Assembly: GCA_002786715.1 (NCBI GenBank)
Contig: PCTW01000016.1
Location: forward strand, 58,936 to 122,935
Source of the DNA: Bdellovibrio sp. CG22_combo_CG10-13_8_21_14_all_39_27
Lineage (GTDB): Bacteria > Bdellovibrionota > Bacteriovoracia > Bacteriovoracales > Bacteriovoracaceae
Length of the DNA: 64,000 nucleotides
Reading direction: 5' to 3'
The notes under the pieces are model-generated. The model was not told the origin of the DNA, searched no databases, and worked only from the letters and a program-made list of their open reading frames with translations. Below, in pieces: positions 1 through 8,655 of this stretch. Position 1 is the stretch's first letter; each line of letters opens with the position of its first letter. The position numbers were made by a program, and so were the translations under genes.

Positions 1-514
1 AGTTGTCCTCAAGTACGGCCAAGGCCTTTGGATACTTCTCTTTTAGTGTTTTATGGACGGCAACGCCGTCGACTAAAATATTTTCCCCTCCCACTTGAGC
101 TGGTTCGATACAGCTTAAAAAGAGGTAATTCCAAATTTCTGGGATGTTTACGTTATCTGTATGAATGCTCCCGCCTTCACGGGTTTGATGATAACGAGCA
201 CCTTGATACATAGATCCCAAGCGATCACGATCGTAGACCATGATGACTTTGTCGCCTTTTTCGTTTTGAACTAAGAGCTCTCCAAAGAAGCTGCTTATAA
301 GTTCAGGAGCATTAACCAACTCCTGATGACTAAAAGTATTGGCCGCTTCATCTTCGAGATGAAGAATAACTCCTCGATATTTGGTATCTAAGTCTTCCTT
401 TATAGCGGAGAAGAAAGGGGCAAGTTCACTTAAGTTCTTATCCTTAATTCCTTTACCTAAAGCTACTTGCTTCGCTGCGTCCATGGTGATTTCTTTCATA
501 AATGATGATTGCAA
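1..514 (-). CDS. TauD/TfdA-like Fe(II)/2-oxoglutarate dioxygenase (3' part outside window)
   Basis: The reading frame is open from 514 to the left edge, giving about 171 N-terminal residues. It contains IHTDN, the H-x-D iron-binding motif of TauD/gamma-butyrobetaine-hydroxylase enzymes, followed by the family's VGGENILVDG stretch. Such enzymes hydroxylate small molecules using Fe(II), O2 and 2-oxoglutarate; the substrate cannot be told from this part, and the distal His/Arg ligands lie outside. I chose the TTG at 514 because AAGGAG (521-526) lies 6 bases upstream; the first ATG, at 499, would be about 21 bases away. It is divergent from the LuxR-type regulator at 609, which may control it (inference). 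Family is fairly sure, substrate unknown. Confidence 0.8.
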   Translation of the reverse strand, partial: MQSSFMKEITMDAAKQVALGKGIKDKNLSELAPFFSAIKEDLDTKYRGVILHLEDEAANTFSHQELVNAPELISSFFGELLVQNEKGDKVIMVYDRDRLGSMYQGARYHQTREGGSIHTDNVNIPEIWNYLFLSCIEPAQVGGENILVDGVAVHKTLKEKYPKALAVLEDN

Positions 515-570
515 AATAGACTCCTTGAAATTAGTGCTAATGTAATAACTAACCGAAACTACTTTTTCTA

Positions 571-689
571 TGTGACAAAAGTATCAATGTGAAGTAATAA
601 AGTCAGCTATGACAAATGTCACATCACCCTTTTATAAAGAAAAAGTAACGATCACATATTTTTTGATCGGCATTTTTCTTATTGTCACA
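571..689. promoter_or_regulatory. TGTGACA/TGTCACA repeats between and into divergent genes
   Basis: TGTGACA occurs at 571-577 and its reverse complement TGTCACA at 617-623 and 683-689. A perfect inverted repeat TGACA-AA-TGTCA spans 610-621 and covers the start codon of the LuxR-type gene. The arrangement suggests an operator for the divergent promoters, but the bound protein is unknown and short repeats can arise by chance. Confidence 0.3.
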
Positions 690-1112
690 TTCGATATTTC
701 TTACGATGTGCTCGACGGGATGGGGCTTCACGTTCTCTTTCGCAGTGCAATTGTTGGAGTTACTATTCTCTATACCGTATTTAGAATGGTGCGCTATGTG
801 TGGAGTTCGTTTCAATTTGAACTTGAAGAATCAAAAAAAACCGCAGGCCAATATGAGCGAAAAATTAAGGATTTTATTGGCGAATTTAAAAAGTATATCG
901 AAGATGAATTTGAAAAGTGGCAATTTAGCCAAAGTGAAAAAGAGATCGCTTATCTTTTGTTAAAAGGTTTAAGCTCCAAAGATATGGCGGCCAAGAGATT
1001 TACTTCAGAGCGCACAATTCGCAATCAATGTGCCACCATTTATCAAAAGTCTGGTCTCCAGGGCAAAACTGATTTTTGTGCTTATTTTCTTCAAGAATTC
1101 TTAACAGAGTAA
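609..1112 (+). CDS. Membrane-anchored LuxR-type (GerE HTH) regulator
   Basis: 167-residue protein. Two hydrophobic helices (about residues 13-33 and 40-60) are followed by a charged, probably coiled linker (70-100). The C-terminal LuxR/GerE helix-turn-helix (about 100-165) includes SQSEKEIAYLLLKGLSSKDM and ERTIRNQCATIYQKSGL. This layout predicts a DNA-binding domain tethered to the inner membrane, with no receiver or autoinducer domain. It is divergent from the dioxygenase gene, with inverted repeats overlapping its start codon, so autoregulation or control of the neighbour is plausible. There is no strong Shine-Dalgarno before 609. The HTH assignment is confident; the signal is unknown. Confidence 0.8.
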   Translation: MTNVTSPFYKEKVTITYFLIGIFLIVTFDISYDVLDGMGLHVLFRSAIVGVTILYTVFRMVRYVWSSFQFELEESKKTAGQYERKIKDFIGEFKKYIEDEFEKWQFSQSEKEIAYLLLKGLSSKDMAAKRFTSERTIRNQCATIYQKSGLQGKTDFCAYFLQEFLTE

Positions 1113-1116
1113 GTTT

Positions 1117-2298
1117 TTAGAGAAATTGGGCCGTGACTCCCCAGATGGTTCTAAACTCAGTATCCTTTCTCACAAGAGGTGAGGCCGAAACATTTTTGCC
1201 GTACCATTTTTCACCTACCGCCATAACCCATTTATAGCGCCCCATTTTTAAATATCCCTTGATCATTATTTCCATGTTTTGAGTTGCTTTAGCGTTATAC
1301 TCACGTCCAACAACATTCACTTCATTGGGAGCCACTCCGTAATAGTAGTTCATATATTCATCGTCCCACCATTGGACGAACATATGGGGGGCAAGAGTGA
1401 AATAGCGATTGAGATTGTATTCATGCTCAAGTTGAATTTTAAAAATTTCACCATGTGAGATTCCTTGAATATCTTTAAACCAAAAAAAAGTGAGATCCCA
1501 AGTTTTTAAAATCCAGCCTGAAAAAAGTGATCGCTCCCTCTCACTTAGTCCATCAGCATCATAGGGCTCACCATCAATGATAGTGGTAAAGAGAAGGGCG
1601 TAGTTTTTAAGAGGTAAAAGGACAATTCCTGCTCCATCTTTATTGATGAAAAGGGGGCCATAGCGAATGAGGAAAAGGGGAAGGGGTTCGTGAACAGTAA
1701 GACCCTGGCGAAAAGTGGTCTTATCTTTTAAGTGATTACGAGGACGAATATTTTCAGAAAGATTAAATCCAATTCCCACATGGGCTTCGTAAAAAGGAAT
1801 GTATCCTTCCGCATTGTAGTAGGGGATCTCAATAAATTGGGGAACTGATTGTTGGTCGACAACTTTTACTAAGACATTTTTGAGAGTCGGGAAGGCCAAA
1901 TAGTTGTGATAGTTTACAGTAATCTCTTCCAATTTATAACGTTGGTTATTGTATTCGAGATATTTATCAATTTGACAGTTGGTGATTTCAAAATGAAATC
2001 TGAGATTTTTAACTGCCGAAATTTGAAAATCGAGAAATTCATCGACAGAGAATAAAGTTTCTACGTTGTAGTAGATACTCTCAATAAAGGAAGGTTCTGA
2101 TTCATTGCCGGTCGCGTGATCGTAAATGTCGACAGTCATTTCTGAAACATCTTTGAACTTACAATCGCGAATCTTGGCCCGATAACGAACTTTTTTGTTT
2201 GAATTGCTATGGGACACTTCAAGAAGTGTCACGAGTTGATCTTCGGCCAGAACAATATGAGGCAGAAGTACTAATAAGAGTATTAAAGTCTTAAACAT
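1117..2298 (-). CDS. Exported protein of unknown function, possibly outer-membrane
   Basis: 393 residues beginning with a clear Sec signal peptide (about residues 1-18, ending HIVLA before EDQ). The mature part is rich in alternating aromatic/polar segments such as YFTLAPHMFVQWWDDEYMNYYY, typical of surface-exposed or barrel proteins. I recognise no family. The C-terminus ends TAQFL rather than in Phe. Its end lies four bases from the end of the LuxR-type gene (convergent). No obvious ribosome binding site precedes the ATG at 2298, but no better start is available. It is probably an envelope protein. Confidence 0.65.
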   Translation of the reverse strand: MFKTLILLLVLLPHIVLAEDQLVTLLEVSHSNSNKKVRYRAKIRDCKFKDVSEMTVDIYDHATGNESEPSFIESIYYNVETLFSVDEFLDFQISAVKNLRFHFEITNCQIDKYLEYNNQRYKLEEITVNYHNYLAFPTLKNVLVKVVDQQSVPQFIEIPYYNAEGYIPFYEAHVGIGFNLSENIRPRNHLKDKTTFRQGLTVHEPLPLFLIRYGPLFINKDGAGIVLLPLKNYALLFTTIIDGEPYDADGLSERERSLFSGWILKTWDLTFFWFKDIQGISHGEIFKIQLEHEYNLNRYFTLAPHMFVQWWDDEYMNYYYGVAPNEVNVVGREYNAKATQNMEIMIKGYLKMGRYKWVMAVGEKWYGKNVSASPLVRKDTEFRTIWGVTAQFL

Positions 2299-2383
2299 GG
2301 GGCCACACTCTAGCCCATTAGATATGGATATTCCATGATTTCTGAGCTTCTTCCTTTTATTTTCTTAAATTATTTCAAGAGCT

Positions 2384-2389
2384 TATAAT
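2384..2389 (+). promoter_or_regulatory. Candidate -10 box (TATAAT)
   Basis: A perfect TATAAT lies about 64 bases before the cupredoxin-like gene. The best -35 candidate is TTCTTA at 2362-2367 with a 16-base spacer, which is weak. It would serve the cupredoxin-cpaF group. Confidence 0.35.
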
Positions 2390-2452
2390 CCCGCGTTCTT
2401 CACTTAAGTAAAATCCCGACTTTACCGATAGGATATTGAAGTGGAGGGCCAT

Positions 2453-2911
2453 ATGAGGCTGAAAATATTTTGGACGTTTCAATTTTTACTGTGCTTAGGT
2501 TTGACCATTAATGGGGTTAAGGCCTTAGATCAGGAGGAAATCATGAAGCCACAGAAGTACGATCATCCGATCAGAGAGGTCTCCGTTATCGCTTCTGATG
2601 AAGGTTTTTATCCGGAACGAATTACTGGCTATGTTGGCGAAAAGATGAGGTTTTTCATTACTTCTTCCACCCAGCAGCCAAGTTGTTTCTTTCTTCAAGA
2701 TAAGAAGATTTTTTTAAGTGCCGAAAAGGGTCAAGTTCATAGCGCTGAAGCCTATTTTGAAAAAGAGGGCATCTATGAATTTTATTGTCCGACAGGAAAA
2801 ATTAAAGGTCGTCTTTCAGTGATTGAGCGACCTGACGATAAGAAGAAGAGAGAAATCGCTTCAGAACAAGCGAGAAGCAAGGTGCGCGTGTGGCGACCTC
2901 GTGATGAGTAA
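2453..2911 (+). CDS. Exported cupredoxin-like protein
   Basis: 152 residues from the ATG at 2453, chosen because GGAGG (2443-2447) sits 5 bases upstream; the GTG at 2441 would place that site inside the gene. A signal peptide (about 1-24, ending GVKALD) is followed by a cupredoxin-like fold: DEGFYPERITGYVGEKMRFF resembles the N-terminal strand of plastocyanin/COX2-type domains, and EGIYEFYCPTGKIKGRLSV the C-terminal copper loop. One Cys is present in that loop, but the usual His ligands are not evident, so copper binding is uncertain. The tail is charged. It is followed after 18 bases by the CpaF-type ATPase gene and probably co-transcribed. Confidence 0.7.
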   Translation: MRLKIFWTFQFLLCLGLTINGVKALDQEEIMKPQKYDHPIREVSVIASDEGFYPERITGYVGEKMRFFITSSTQQPSCFFLQDKKIFLSAEKGQVHSAEAYFEKEGIYEFYCPTGKIKGRLSVIERPDDKKKREIASEQARSKVRVWRPRDE

Positions 2912-2929
2912 GCTAAGGAGCTTTTAAAA

Positions 2930-4060
2930 GTGTCGATATTTTCAGATGCCATTGAGTCCCTCTTAAGTCCGATCGGTGATCTACTGAGAGATCCGTCCGT
3001 GACAGAAGTCATGATCAACGGGCCATCGGAAATCTTTGTCGAAAGAAAAGGTCTCGTTTACAAAACAGAAAATAAGTTTCCCAGTGATGATGCTTTATTA
3101 TCAGCAATGAGAGCGATTGCTCAATCAGTTGGTCGTGTGATTGATAACGATAATCCTCGCCTGGATGCTCGTCTTCCTGACGGTTCTCGTATTCACGTTG
3201 TGCTTCCTCCTATGGCGAAGAATGGAACAACGGTGGCCATCAGAAAATTCTCAAAAGAAAAGTTAACTTTAAATGATATGATTGGTTTTGGATCAATTTC
3301 AAAAACCGCTGCGCGTTTTCTCGATATTTGTATTTTCCTCGGCAAGAATCTTATTGTCTCAGGTGGTACAGGTTCAGGAAAGACGACGATGTTGAACGTT
3401 TTAGGTTCTCGAATTCCCAAAACTCAGCGCTTGATCATCATCGAAGATGCTTCGGAACTTCAAGTAAAAGCAGAGCACGTAGTGCAATTTGAAACGCGAA
3501 AAGCTGACCCCACCAGAGGCACAACTGAAGTGACGATTCGCGATCTGGTGATTTCTTCGATGAGATTGCGTCCCGATCGTATTATCGTAGGGGAAGTGAG
3601 AGGGGAAGAAGCACTCGACCTTATTCAAGTGATGAACACCGGTCACGACGGTTCGATGGGAACTGTTCACGCCAACAATCCAGTGGATGCCTGTACTCGT
3701 TTAGAGACATTATGCTTGATGGGAGATACTAAAATTCCACCCGATGCTGTTCGAAAGATGGTGGGCTCAGCGATGCAAATTGTCGTTCAATGCTCTCGTT
3801 ATCATGACGGGGGGAGAAGAACTTCGCATATTTCAGAAATTATCGGACTCGACGTTCATGGCAATTATGTTGCTCGTGATATTTTTCGTTGGGTGCAAAC
3901 AGGCAAAGACCCAGAAACAGGGAAGTACATTGGTGAAATGATTCCTTGTGGCTATGTTCCCACATTCTTTGAGGATATAATGGTTAACAAGCTGCCTTTT
4001 CCCAAGTCTCAATTCATACCACCTGAGTGGTATATCAAAATGAAGAAAGAGGCCGCTTAA
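2930..4060 (+). CDS. cpaF: CpaF/TadA-family secretion ATPase (type IVb pilus / type II-IV secretion)
   Basis: 376 residues, GTG start with AAGGAG at 2915-2920. Cytoplasmic hexameric ATPase of the VirB11/CpaF family, which powers Flp pilus assembly or secretion. Visible motifs: Walker A GGTGSGKT (145-152), an acidic box IIIEDASELQ, Walker B region LRPDRIIVGEVRGEEALDL, and the His box GSMGTVHAN. Length fits a CpaF lacking the N-terminal extension. No cpaB, cpaC, tadB or tadC is adjacent. Its neighbours are a cupredoxin-like exported protein and a tiny membrane protein, so it is an orphan or part of a scattered system. A Flp-type prepilin is found at 62225. Family certain; the exact machine is not. 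Confidence 0.88.
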   Translation: MSIFSDAIESLLSPIGDLLRDPSVTEVMINGPSEIFVERKGLVYKTENKFPSDDALLSAMRAIAQSVGRVIDNDNPRLDARLPDGSRIHVVLPPMAKNGTTVAIRKFSKEKLTLNDMIGFGSISKTAARFLDICIFLGKNLIVSGGTGSGKTTMLNVLGSRIPKTQRLIIIEDASELQVKAEHVVQFETRKADPTRGTTEVTIRDLVISSMRLRPDRIIVGEVRGEEALDLIQVMNTGHDGSMGTVHANNPVDACTRLETLCLMGDTKIPPDAVRKMVGSAMQIVVQCSRYHDGGRRTSHISEIIGLDVHGNYVARDIFRWVQTGKDPETGKYIGEMIPCGYVPTFFEDIMVNKLPFPKSQFIPPEWYIKMKKEAA

Positions 4061-4072
4061 TCAGGAGCGGTT

Positions 4073-4198
4073 GTGATCGAATTTGAGAATGATAAGAAAA
4101 AACAATTGTACAAAAGATGGGTTCCGATAGTTGTAGCCTGTATTCTTTTTGCCATTTTTTATTACGTGAGTGACCAGCAATTAAGTTTGCCCAAATAA
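4073..4198 (+). CDS. Small single-pass membrane protein (41 aa)
   Basis: GTG at 4073 with AGGAG 6 bases upstream (4063-4067), starting 12 bases after the cpaF stop. The peptide has a charged N-terminus (ENDKKKQLYKRW), one hydrophobic helix (about residues 17-32, VPIVVACILFAIFYYV) and a short polar tail. No family recognised. Tight spacing to cpaF and a good ribosome binding site argue that it is real and co-expressed, perhaps as an accessory membrane subunit (inference). Its 3' end overlaps the convergent AidB-like gene by 18 bases. Confidence 0.6.
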   Translation: MIEFENDKKKQLYKRWVPIVVACILFAIFYYVSDQQLSLPK

Positions 4199-5872
4199 GT
4201 AAGATTTTTCTGCATTTAGATCGACTACACGTTCAAGTTCAGAGCGGTTCAATTCATTAATAAACCTTTTTACACTATATAAATTTTTGAACGTGAGATT
4301 TCTGTCAGTATGCTTAAGCATTAAAGTCGCACAAGTAATATCGCCAATCCTGAAGCTTAAGGCGCGCATTTTTGACTCCAAAATCTCAGGAGATGATTGA
4401 GTATGGGCTGTGGCGAACTCTACTGTTTGTTTTAAAAGTGACATAATTTCTGTCGTCATATCTTTTAATTCAGAAGATTTTATTTCTTGGAGAGAGCGGG
4501 TTATATCCTGTGCCCAAGGAGAAAAGGCATTTTCTTTGCTCATCGCTCTAAGAACATCAAGAGATAGCACATTGGTCGTTCCTTCCCAAATTGTAAAAAC
4601 TTGGGCGTCTCTCAACCACATGGGAAGTCCGGTGTCTTCTATATATCCCGCTCCTCCAAAAGATTCGATCATTTCAGAACAATGTCCCATGAAATTTTTG
4701 GCAGTGTAGAGTTTTGCAATTGGAGTGAGTAGTCTAAGAATTGAGGAAGCATTCTCTCTTATCTTTTGCTCTTTTGAGCATTCTTCTTGTCCTAAAAGTG
4801 AGGCTACGAAACTCACGAGATGGAAACTGGCTTCAAAGTGAATTCGGGATTTGGTGAGAATTTGTAAGTGCAGGGGATGGTCTTTTAAATGCTTTTTAAA
4901 GGCCATTCGCTTTGTCGAATAATCGAGAGACAGATCGAGCAGCCTCTTCCAAGCTCCGACTGTTGTTGTGGCATTATAAATACGAGTGATATTGAAAAGA
5001 GTTGCGATTGTTTTTACACCAGCTCCAATTTCTCCAATTAAAGTTGCTTTAGTATTCTTGAGTTGGAGCTCTGCAGTTGGTAGCGCCTTTGTTCCCAATT
5101 TATCTTTGAGTCTTAAAATTTCAATCCCATTAAGTTTTTCATTGTCATCTCTAAGCTCTAAATAAAAAAGCGAAAGTCCTCTTGAACCAGCTACTGAATT
5201 TCCGCTATCGTCAATTATTCGGGCCAGAGTCATCGCCATTTGCGATGTTGTGGCTGAAGTGAACCACTTTACTCCATTGAGAAGGTAATGATCTCCCTTT
5301 TTTAGTGCAGTGGTTTCTGTGTTTGAAATATCTGAACCGCCACTTCTTTCTGTCATCCATTGACCTGACGTCCAGAATTTTTTGGGATCACGAGAGATAA
5401 TATTTTGGTAGGCTTGGGACTTTTGTTCCTTGGAACCAAAGTTCTCAAGTAGTTTGGCAGCTCCATCAGTCATCGCTAAGGGACAGGTATAATAAGCGCT
5501 ACTTGGATGATAAAGATAGAGTTTGGCGAATTGATAAAGTCGAGAGAGCTCTCCAAACTTTCTTTCATATCCAATAGCGACGATTCCTTCTTCACTGCTC
5601 ACTTTATCAAGTTGTTTCCAGCCTGGGGCCACTTCTATTTCATCAATTCGATTCCCCCAGGCATCAAATGGAATTAAACGAGGTGGATGTTGATGACAGT
5701 CTTGGGCATAACTTTCAATTTCATTTTCTATGCGCGATTCAAATTTTTTGAGATCTTCATCGATTATCGAAAATTGTTCTTGCGAGAAACGACTCTTTAA
5801 AATTTCTTTTAAGAGAGTGTCCGTTGAGTAAGCTCGCGATGTTTTTGGTGGGGTTTGAATGAATCCGTTCAT
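4181..5872 (-). CDS. AidB-like acyl-CoA dehydrogenase family flavoprotein
   Basis: 563 residues, close to the length of E. coli AidB (about 540) and longer than ordinary acyl-CoA dehydrogenases. Recognisable blocks are CPLAMTDGAAKLLENFG, the FAD-binding region WMTERSGGSDISNTET with LNGVKWFTSATTSQM, and the C-terminal FGGAGYIEDTGLPMWLRDAQ followed by IWEGTTNVLSLDVLRAM. The AidB subgroup is associated with the alkylation response and binds FAD; true acyl-CoA substrates are often unclear. A purine-rich Shine-Dalgarno (AAGGAAGGG) precedes the ATG at 5872. It is an isolated leftward gene convergent with the cpaF group. Family confident, role in DNA protection only by analogy. Confidence 0.85.
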   Translation of the reverse strand: MNGFIQTPPKTSRAYSTDTLLKEILKSRFSQEQFSIIDEDLKKFESRIENEIESYAQDCHQHPPRLIPFDAWGNRIDEIEVAPGWKQLDKVSSEEGIVAIGYERKFGELSRLYQFAKLYLYHPSSAYYTCPLAMTDGAAKLLENFGSKEQKSQAYQNIISRDPKKFWTSGQWMTERSGGSDISNTETTALKKGDHYLLNGVKWFTSATTSQMAMTLARIIDDSGNSVAGSRGLSLFYLELRDDNEKLNGIEILRLKDKLGTKALPTAELQLKNTKATLIGEIGAGVKTIATLFNITRIYNATTTVGAWKRLLDLSLDYSTKRMAFKKHLKDHPLHLQILTKSRIHFEASFHLVSFVASLLGQEECSKEQKIRENASSILRLLTPIAKLYTAKNFMGHCSEMIESFGGAGYIEDTGLPMWLRDAQVFTIWEGTTNVLSLDVLRAMSKENAFSPWAQDITRSLQEIKSSELKDMTTEIMSLLKQTVEFATAHTQSSPEILESKMRALSFRIGDITCATLMLKHTDRNLTFKNLYSVKRFINELNRSELERVVDLNAEKSYLFGQT

Positions 5873-6018
5873 GTCCCTTCCTTGTCGAGTGGTGACTAAA
5901 TGACACTATATTAGCATTATTTTATGCGTGCGCACTGCGATAATTAAAGCAAATAGAATCTTCACTTTACGATCACTGTTACATTCTGATACCGAGAGTC
6001 AACTTCTTAGGAGATATT

Positions 6019-7140
6019 ATGCGCACTTTCTTAGTATTCGCCATTTTGGCATTCTCTTTTTCTTTTAATGCATTCGCTTTAAATGCTGAAGTAAAAGGGT
6101 TTCTTGCTCTTGATCTCCTGAGAGTTTCAAAAGTAAAAAATCGTTCACAATCTGTCGAAACAGGTATTGGTGTTCTTGATCTTAAAATTTATGGGAATCA
6201 AGATAATATTTTTGCTCGTTTCAAATTGGATCTTGATGATTCAAAATTAGGTGAGCCCTATAATATCTTTGAAGAAGCGACGGCCACATATCGTTTCCGC
6301 GACAATATGATGATTACCGCAGGTAAAGGCGTCGTTCCTTTTCATCGTCTTCATTGGGGAGTGATTGAAAACACTTATATCGATGGTGGGTCAGTGATTG
6401 GTACAGAAAACTCTTGGCGCGATGTTGATCAGAAAATCATTTTATCATTTCGCCTTGGTGAGTTTAAATCGGGCTGGATTAACCACACAACATTTTGGGG
6501 AGAGTCAAAAGCCGTTTCTCGTGATCGCGATGGCGCCCTAACATATGACTCAAATGATGCGCTCACATTTACCAATGCTAAAACTTTTAAAACCGATGAA
6601 GAACGTGGATTTGCTAATAAGTTAGAATTCTTTCCTAACAACGCCCTTTCGCTTTCAGTGGGGGCCATTTATTACAAGGCCGATATTGCTCCTGATCAAA
6701 GTTATGCTTTCGATACCGGTGCTAAATATCGAACTTCAGAATGGGAATTGTGGACTGAATATATGTATGGTGTAAAAACCACAAACGCTTCTGATAAGTA
6801 TGCGACGAGAGAAAAAGCTGAACATTTTTTACAGTTCGGAGCCGAGAAAACAGTAAATCAATTAATCAATGTTTTGGTTGATATTGAAGGAATAATGGTT
6901 AAGGATCTTCGACACTCTGATCGTGGACCGACAGGTAAGTTGCGCTTCAATGACGGGAAAACTTATAAAACCAATAACGCCAAAATTGAATCAGGTGTTA
7001 AGTTTAAAATAAGCAAGGCCGCTTTTGTAACGGTTGGTGCACTATTTGAAAAACAATGGCAAAAGATTGATGAGGTCGATAGCTCTAAAAGCCCACTTCA
7101 TGCTTATGAGTTTGCAACAAAGCTATCTTTTTGGTTTTAG
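6019..7140 (+). CDS. Outer-membrane porin-like beta-barrel protein
   Basis: 373 residues. Signal peptide about 1-20 (ending FNAFA), then a long series of amphipathic strands with aromatic girdles and a C-terminal Phe (KLSFWF), the classical recognition signal of Bam-inserted barrels. The N-terminal mature part (AEVKGFLALDLLRVSKV, then repeated short strands) resembles phosphate-selective or general porins. AGGAGA precedes the ATG. The stop overlaps the stop of the convergent gene at 7137 in a TTAG tetranucleotide. Pore specificity cannot be told. Confidence 0.75.
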   Translation: MRTFLVFAILAFSFSFNAFALNAEVKGFLALDLLRVSKVKNRSQSVETGIGVLDLKIYGNQDNIFARFKLDLDDSKLGEPYNIFEEATATYRFRDNMMITAGKGVVPFHRLHWGVIENTYIDGGSVIGTENSWRDVDQKIILSFRLGEFKSGWINHTTFWGESKAVSRDRDGALTYDSNDALTFTNAKTFKTDEERGFANKLEFFPNNALSLSVGAIYYKADIAPDQSYAFDTGAKYRTSEWELWTEYMYGVKTTNASDKYATREKAEHFLQFGAEKTVNQLINVLVDIEGIMVKDLRHSDRGPTGKLRFNDGKTYKTNNAKIESGVKFKISKAAFVTVGALFEKQWQKIDEVDSSKSPLHAYEFATKLSFWF

Positions 7141-8642
7141 TTGCGCTCAACAACCCAGTCGAAGGCTTCTCCGCCTTGCATACGATCGTAGCCATCTTTG
7201 TTGATTTCGATCATATTGTCATAACGTGAAAGGTCTTGTTCGCGATATTTCTTGATTCCTTTTTCGATCTCTTTTTGCTTCAAATGACTATCTATTTTCT
7301 TTTGGCATTCATAAGTTTTTAGATCACAAACCTTTGCTGAGACGATCGCTTTTTCAGTTAGGCCAATCTTCATGACTTCAAACTTTAATACGGCAGAGGA
7401 GAGATCTTCTAAAGAAGACTCAAGAGAATTAAAAGCTTCGCTTTTTTGTGACTTAAATGATCTTACGATAAGATCTTGAACAAGATACTGCTGCTCTTTT
7501 TCACCTTTGTAGTATTCTTCCTGAGTTACTTCATTGGCGGCATCTGAAATTCTCTTATCTAATTCTGATAGAAATGAGTTCACTTGATTTTTGTCTGAAG
7601 TGTCTTTTAGTTTCAATGCAAGATCATAGATTTTGGATAAAACGAGGTCAGTATAATCACCACTGCTTCTAAGATAATTTTCTCGAGCTTCTTTGGCCTT
7701 TTCTTTTAGTTGATCATCTGTGTACTTTGTTACAAATTGCTGAGCAATTTGAGTATAGCGAGTAATGTTAGCTGTAAGAGTCTGCTTGTTAGTGCTTAAC
7801 GTTTGTTCAATTTTGTCGGCCAATTGATGAGCTTCGTCCGCGTTGATTTTAGCGATCTCACTCAGAGACATATCGGAAATTGATAGTGAGTCTAAGGATT
7901 CCAACGTTACTCTTAGCTCTGGATTATCTTGAATAATTTTAAGCAATGAAGCTTTATCCATTCTCTTATTGTTGAGTTTTTGATTGACCAAAGCTTCATT
8001 AGACTTTCCAAAGTCCCACATGTCGGTCGGTCTAACATAGACTTCATATCCTCTTGTTGCTTTGAAAAATTCATGTTTCTGTATTTCCTTGATTCTCATG
8101 CTTTCTTTGAGGCGAGCTTTTTGAGCATTGAACCAACTAAAATAGACGTCAGTATTAGATTCCGAGGCTTTATGAGGATAACCATTCTTTTTAAGTTCTG
8201 CTCCGAAGAGATCGCGGGCCTTAACTATACCTAATCTCTGATCGAGATACTTGCGACAAGCATCGGTTTCAATTTTTTGAGTAGCATCAAAGTAAGCTGT
8301 TTCCGTGATTCTGAATGCTGGTGTTTTTCCAGATGATTTACGGTCGCGAATTGCATCTTTTTCTACTATCTTAAAGTAGGTCCATTGACGTAAGCCAGAA
8401 TCAAACATTGGAGATAGGGCTTGTTTGCGTAGCTCTTGATACTTATCAAAGTCTTTTCCAGCTTTTTCAAACAGAGCTACTTTTTGAGAGTCTGTCATTC
8501 GCGTTGTTTCTAGAAAATCATAGATGTCGATATTTGTTGCGATACTATCAATTACTTTTGAACTGACCCAAACGATTGGACCTGCGGCCATCACTGAGCT
8601 TGAAAGTAAAACCGACGATAATGCAATTTTTAATATTTTCAT
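7137..8642 (-). CDS. Exported, mostly helical protein of unknown function
   Basis: 501 residues with a signal peptide (about 1-19, ending SVMAA). The rest is highly charged and helical, with stretches likely to form coiled coils (for example LKEKAKEARENYLRSSGD and EEYYKGEKEQQYLVQDLIV). There are Cys at CRKY, CDLK and CQKK, so a periplasmic disulfide is possible. I recognise no domain. AAAGG lies 7 bases before the ATG. The gene starts 13 bases downstream of the barrel-protein gene stop at 8656 and is probably co-transcribed with it, suggesting an envelope role. Confidence 0.65.
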   Translation of the reverse strand: MKILKIALSSVLLSSSVMAAGPIVWVSSKVIDSIATNIDIYDFLETTRMTDSQKVALFEKAGKDFDKYQELRKQALSPMFDSGLRQWTYFKIVEKDAIRDRKSSGKTPAFRITETAYFDATQKIETDACRKYLDQRLGIVKARDLFGAELKKNGYPHKASESNTDVYFSWFNAQKARLKESMRIKEIQKHEFFKATRGYEVYVRPTDMWDFGKSNEALVNQKLNNKRMDKASLLKIIQDNPELRVTLESLDSLSISDMSLSEIAKINADEAHQLADKIEQTLSTNKQTLTANITRYTQIAQQFVTKYTDDQLKEKAKEARENYLRSSGDYTDLVLSKIYDLALKLKDTSDKNQVNSFLSELDKRISDAANEVTQEEYYKGEKEQQYLVQDLIVRSFKSQKSEAFNSLESSLEDLSSAVLKFEVMKIGLTEKAIVSAKVCDLKTYECQKKIDSHLKQKEIEKGIKKYREQDLSRYDNMIEINKDGYDRMQGGEAFDWVVERN

Positions 8643-8655
8643 CTACAAACCTTTC

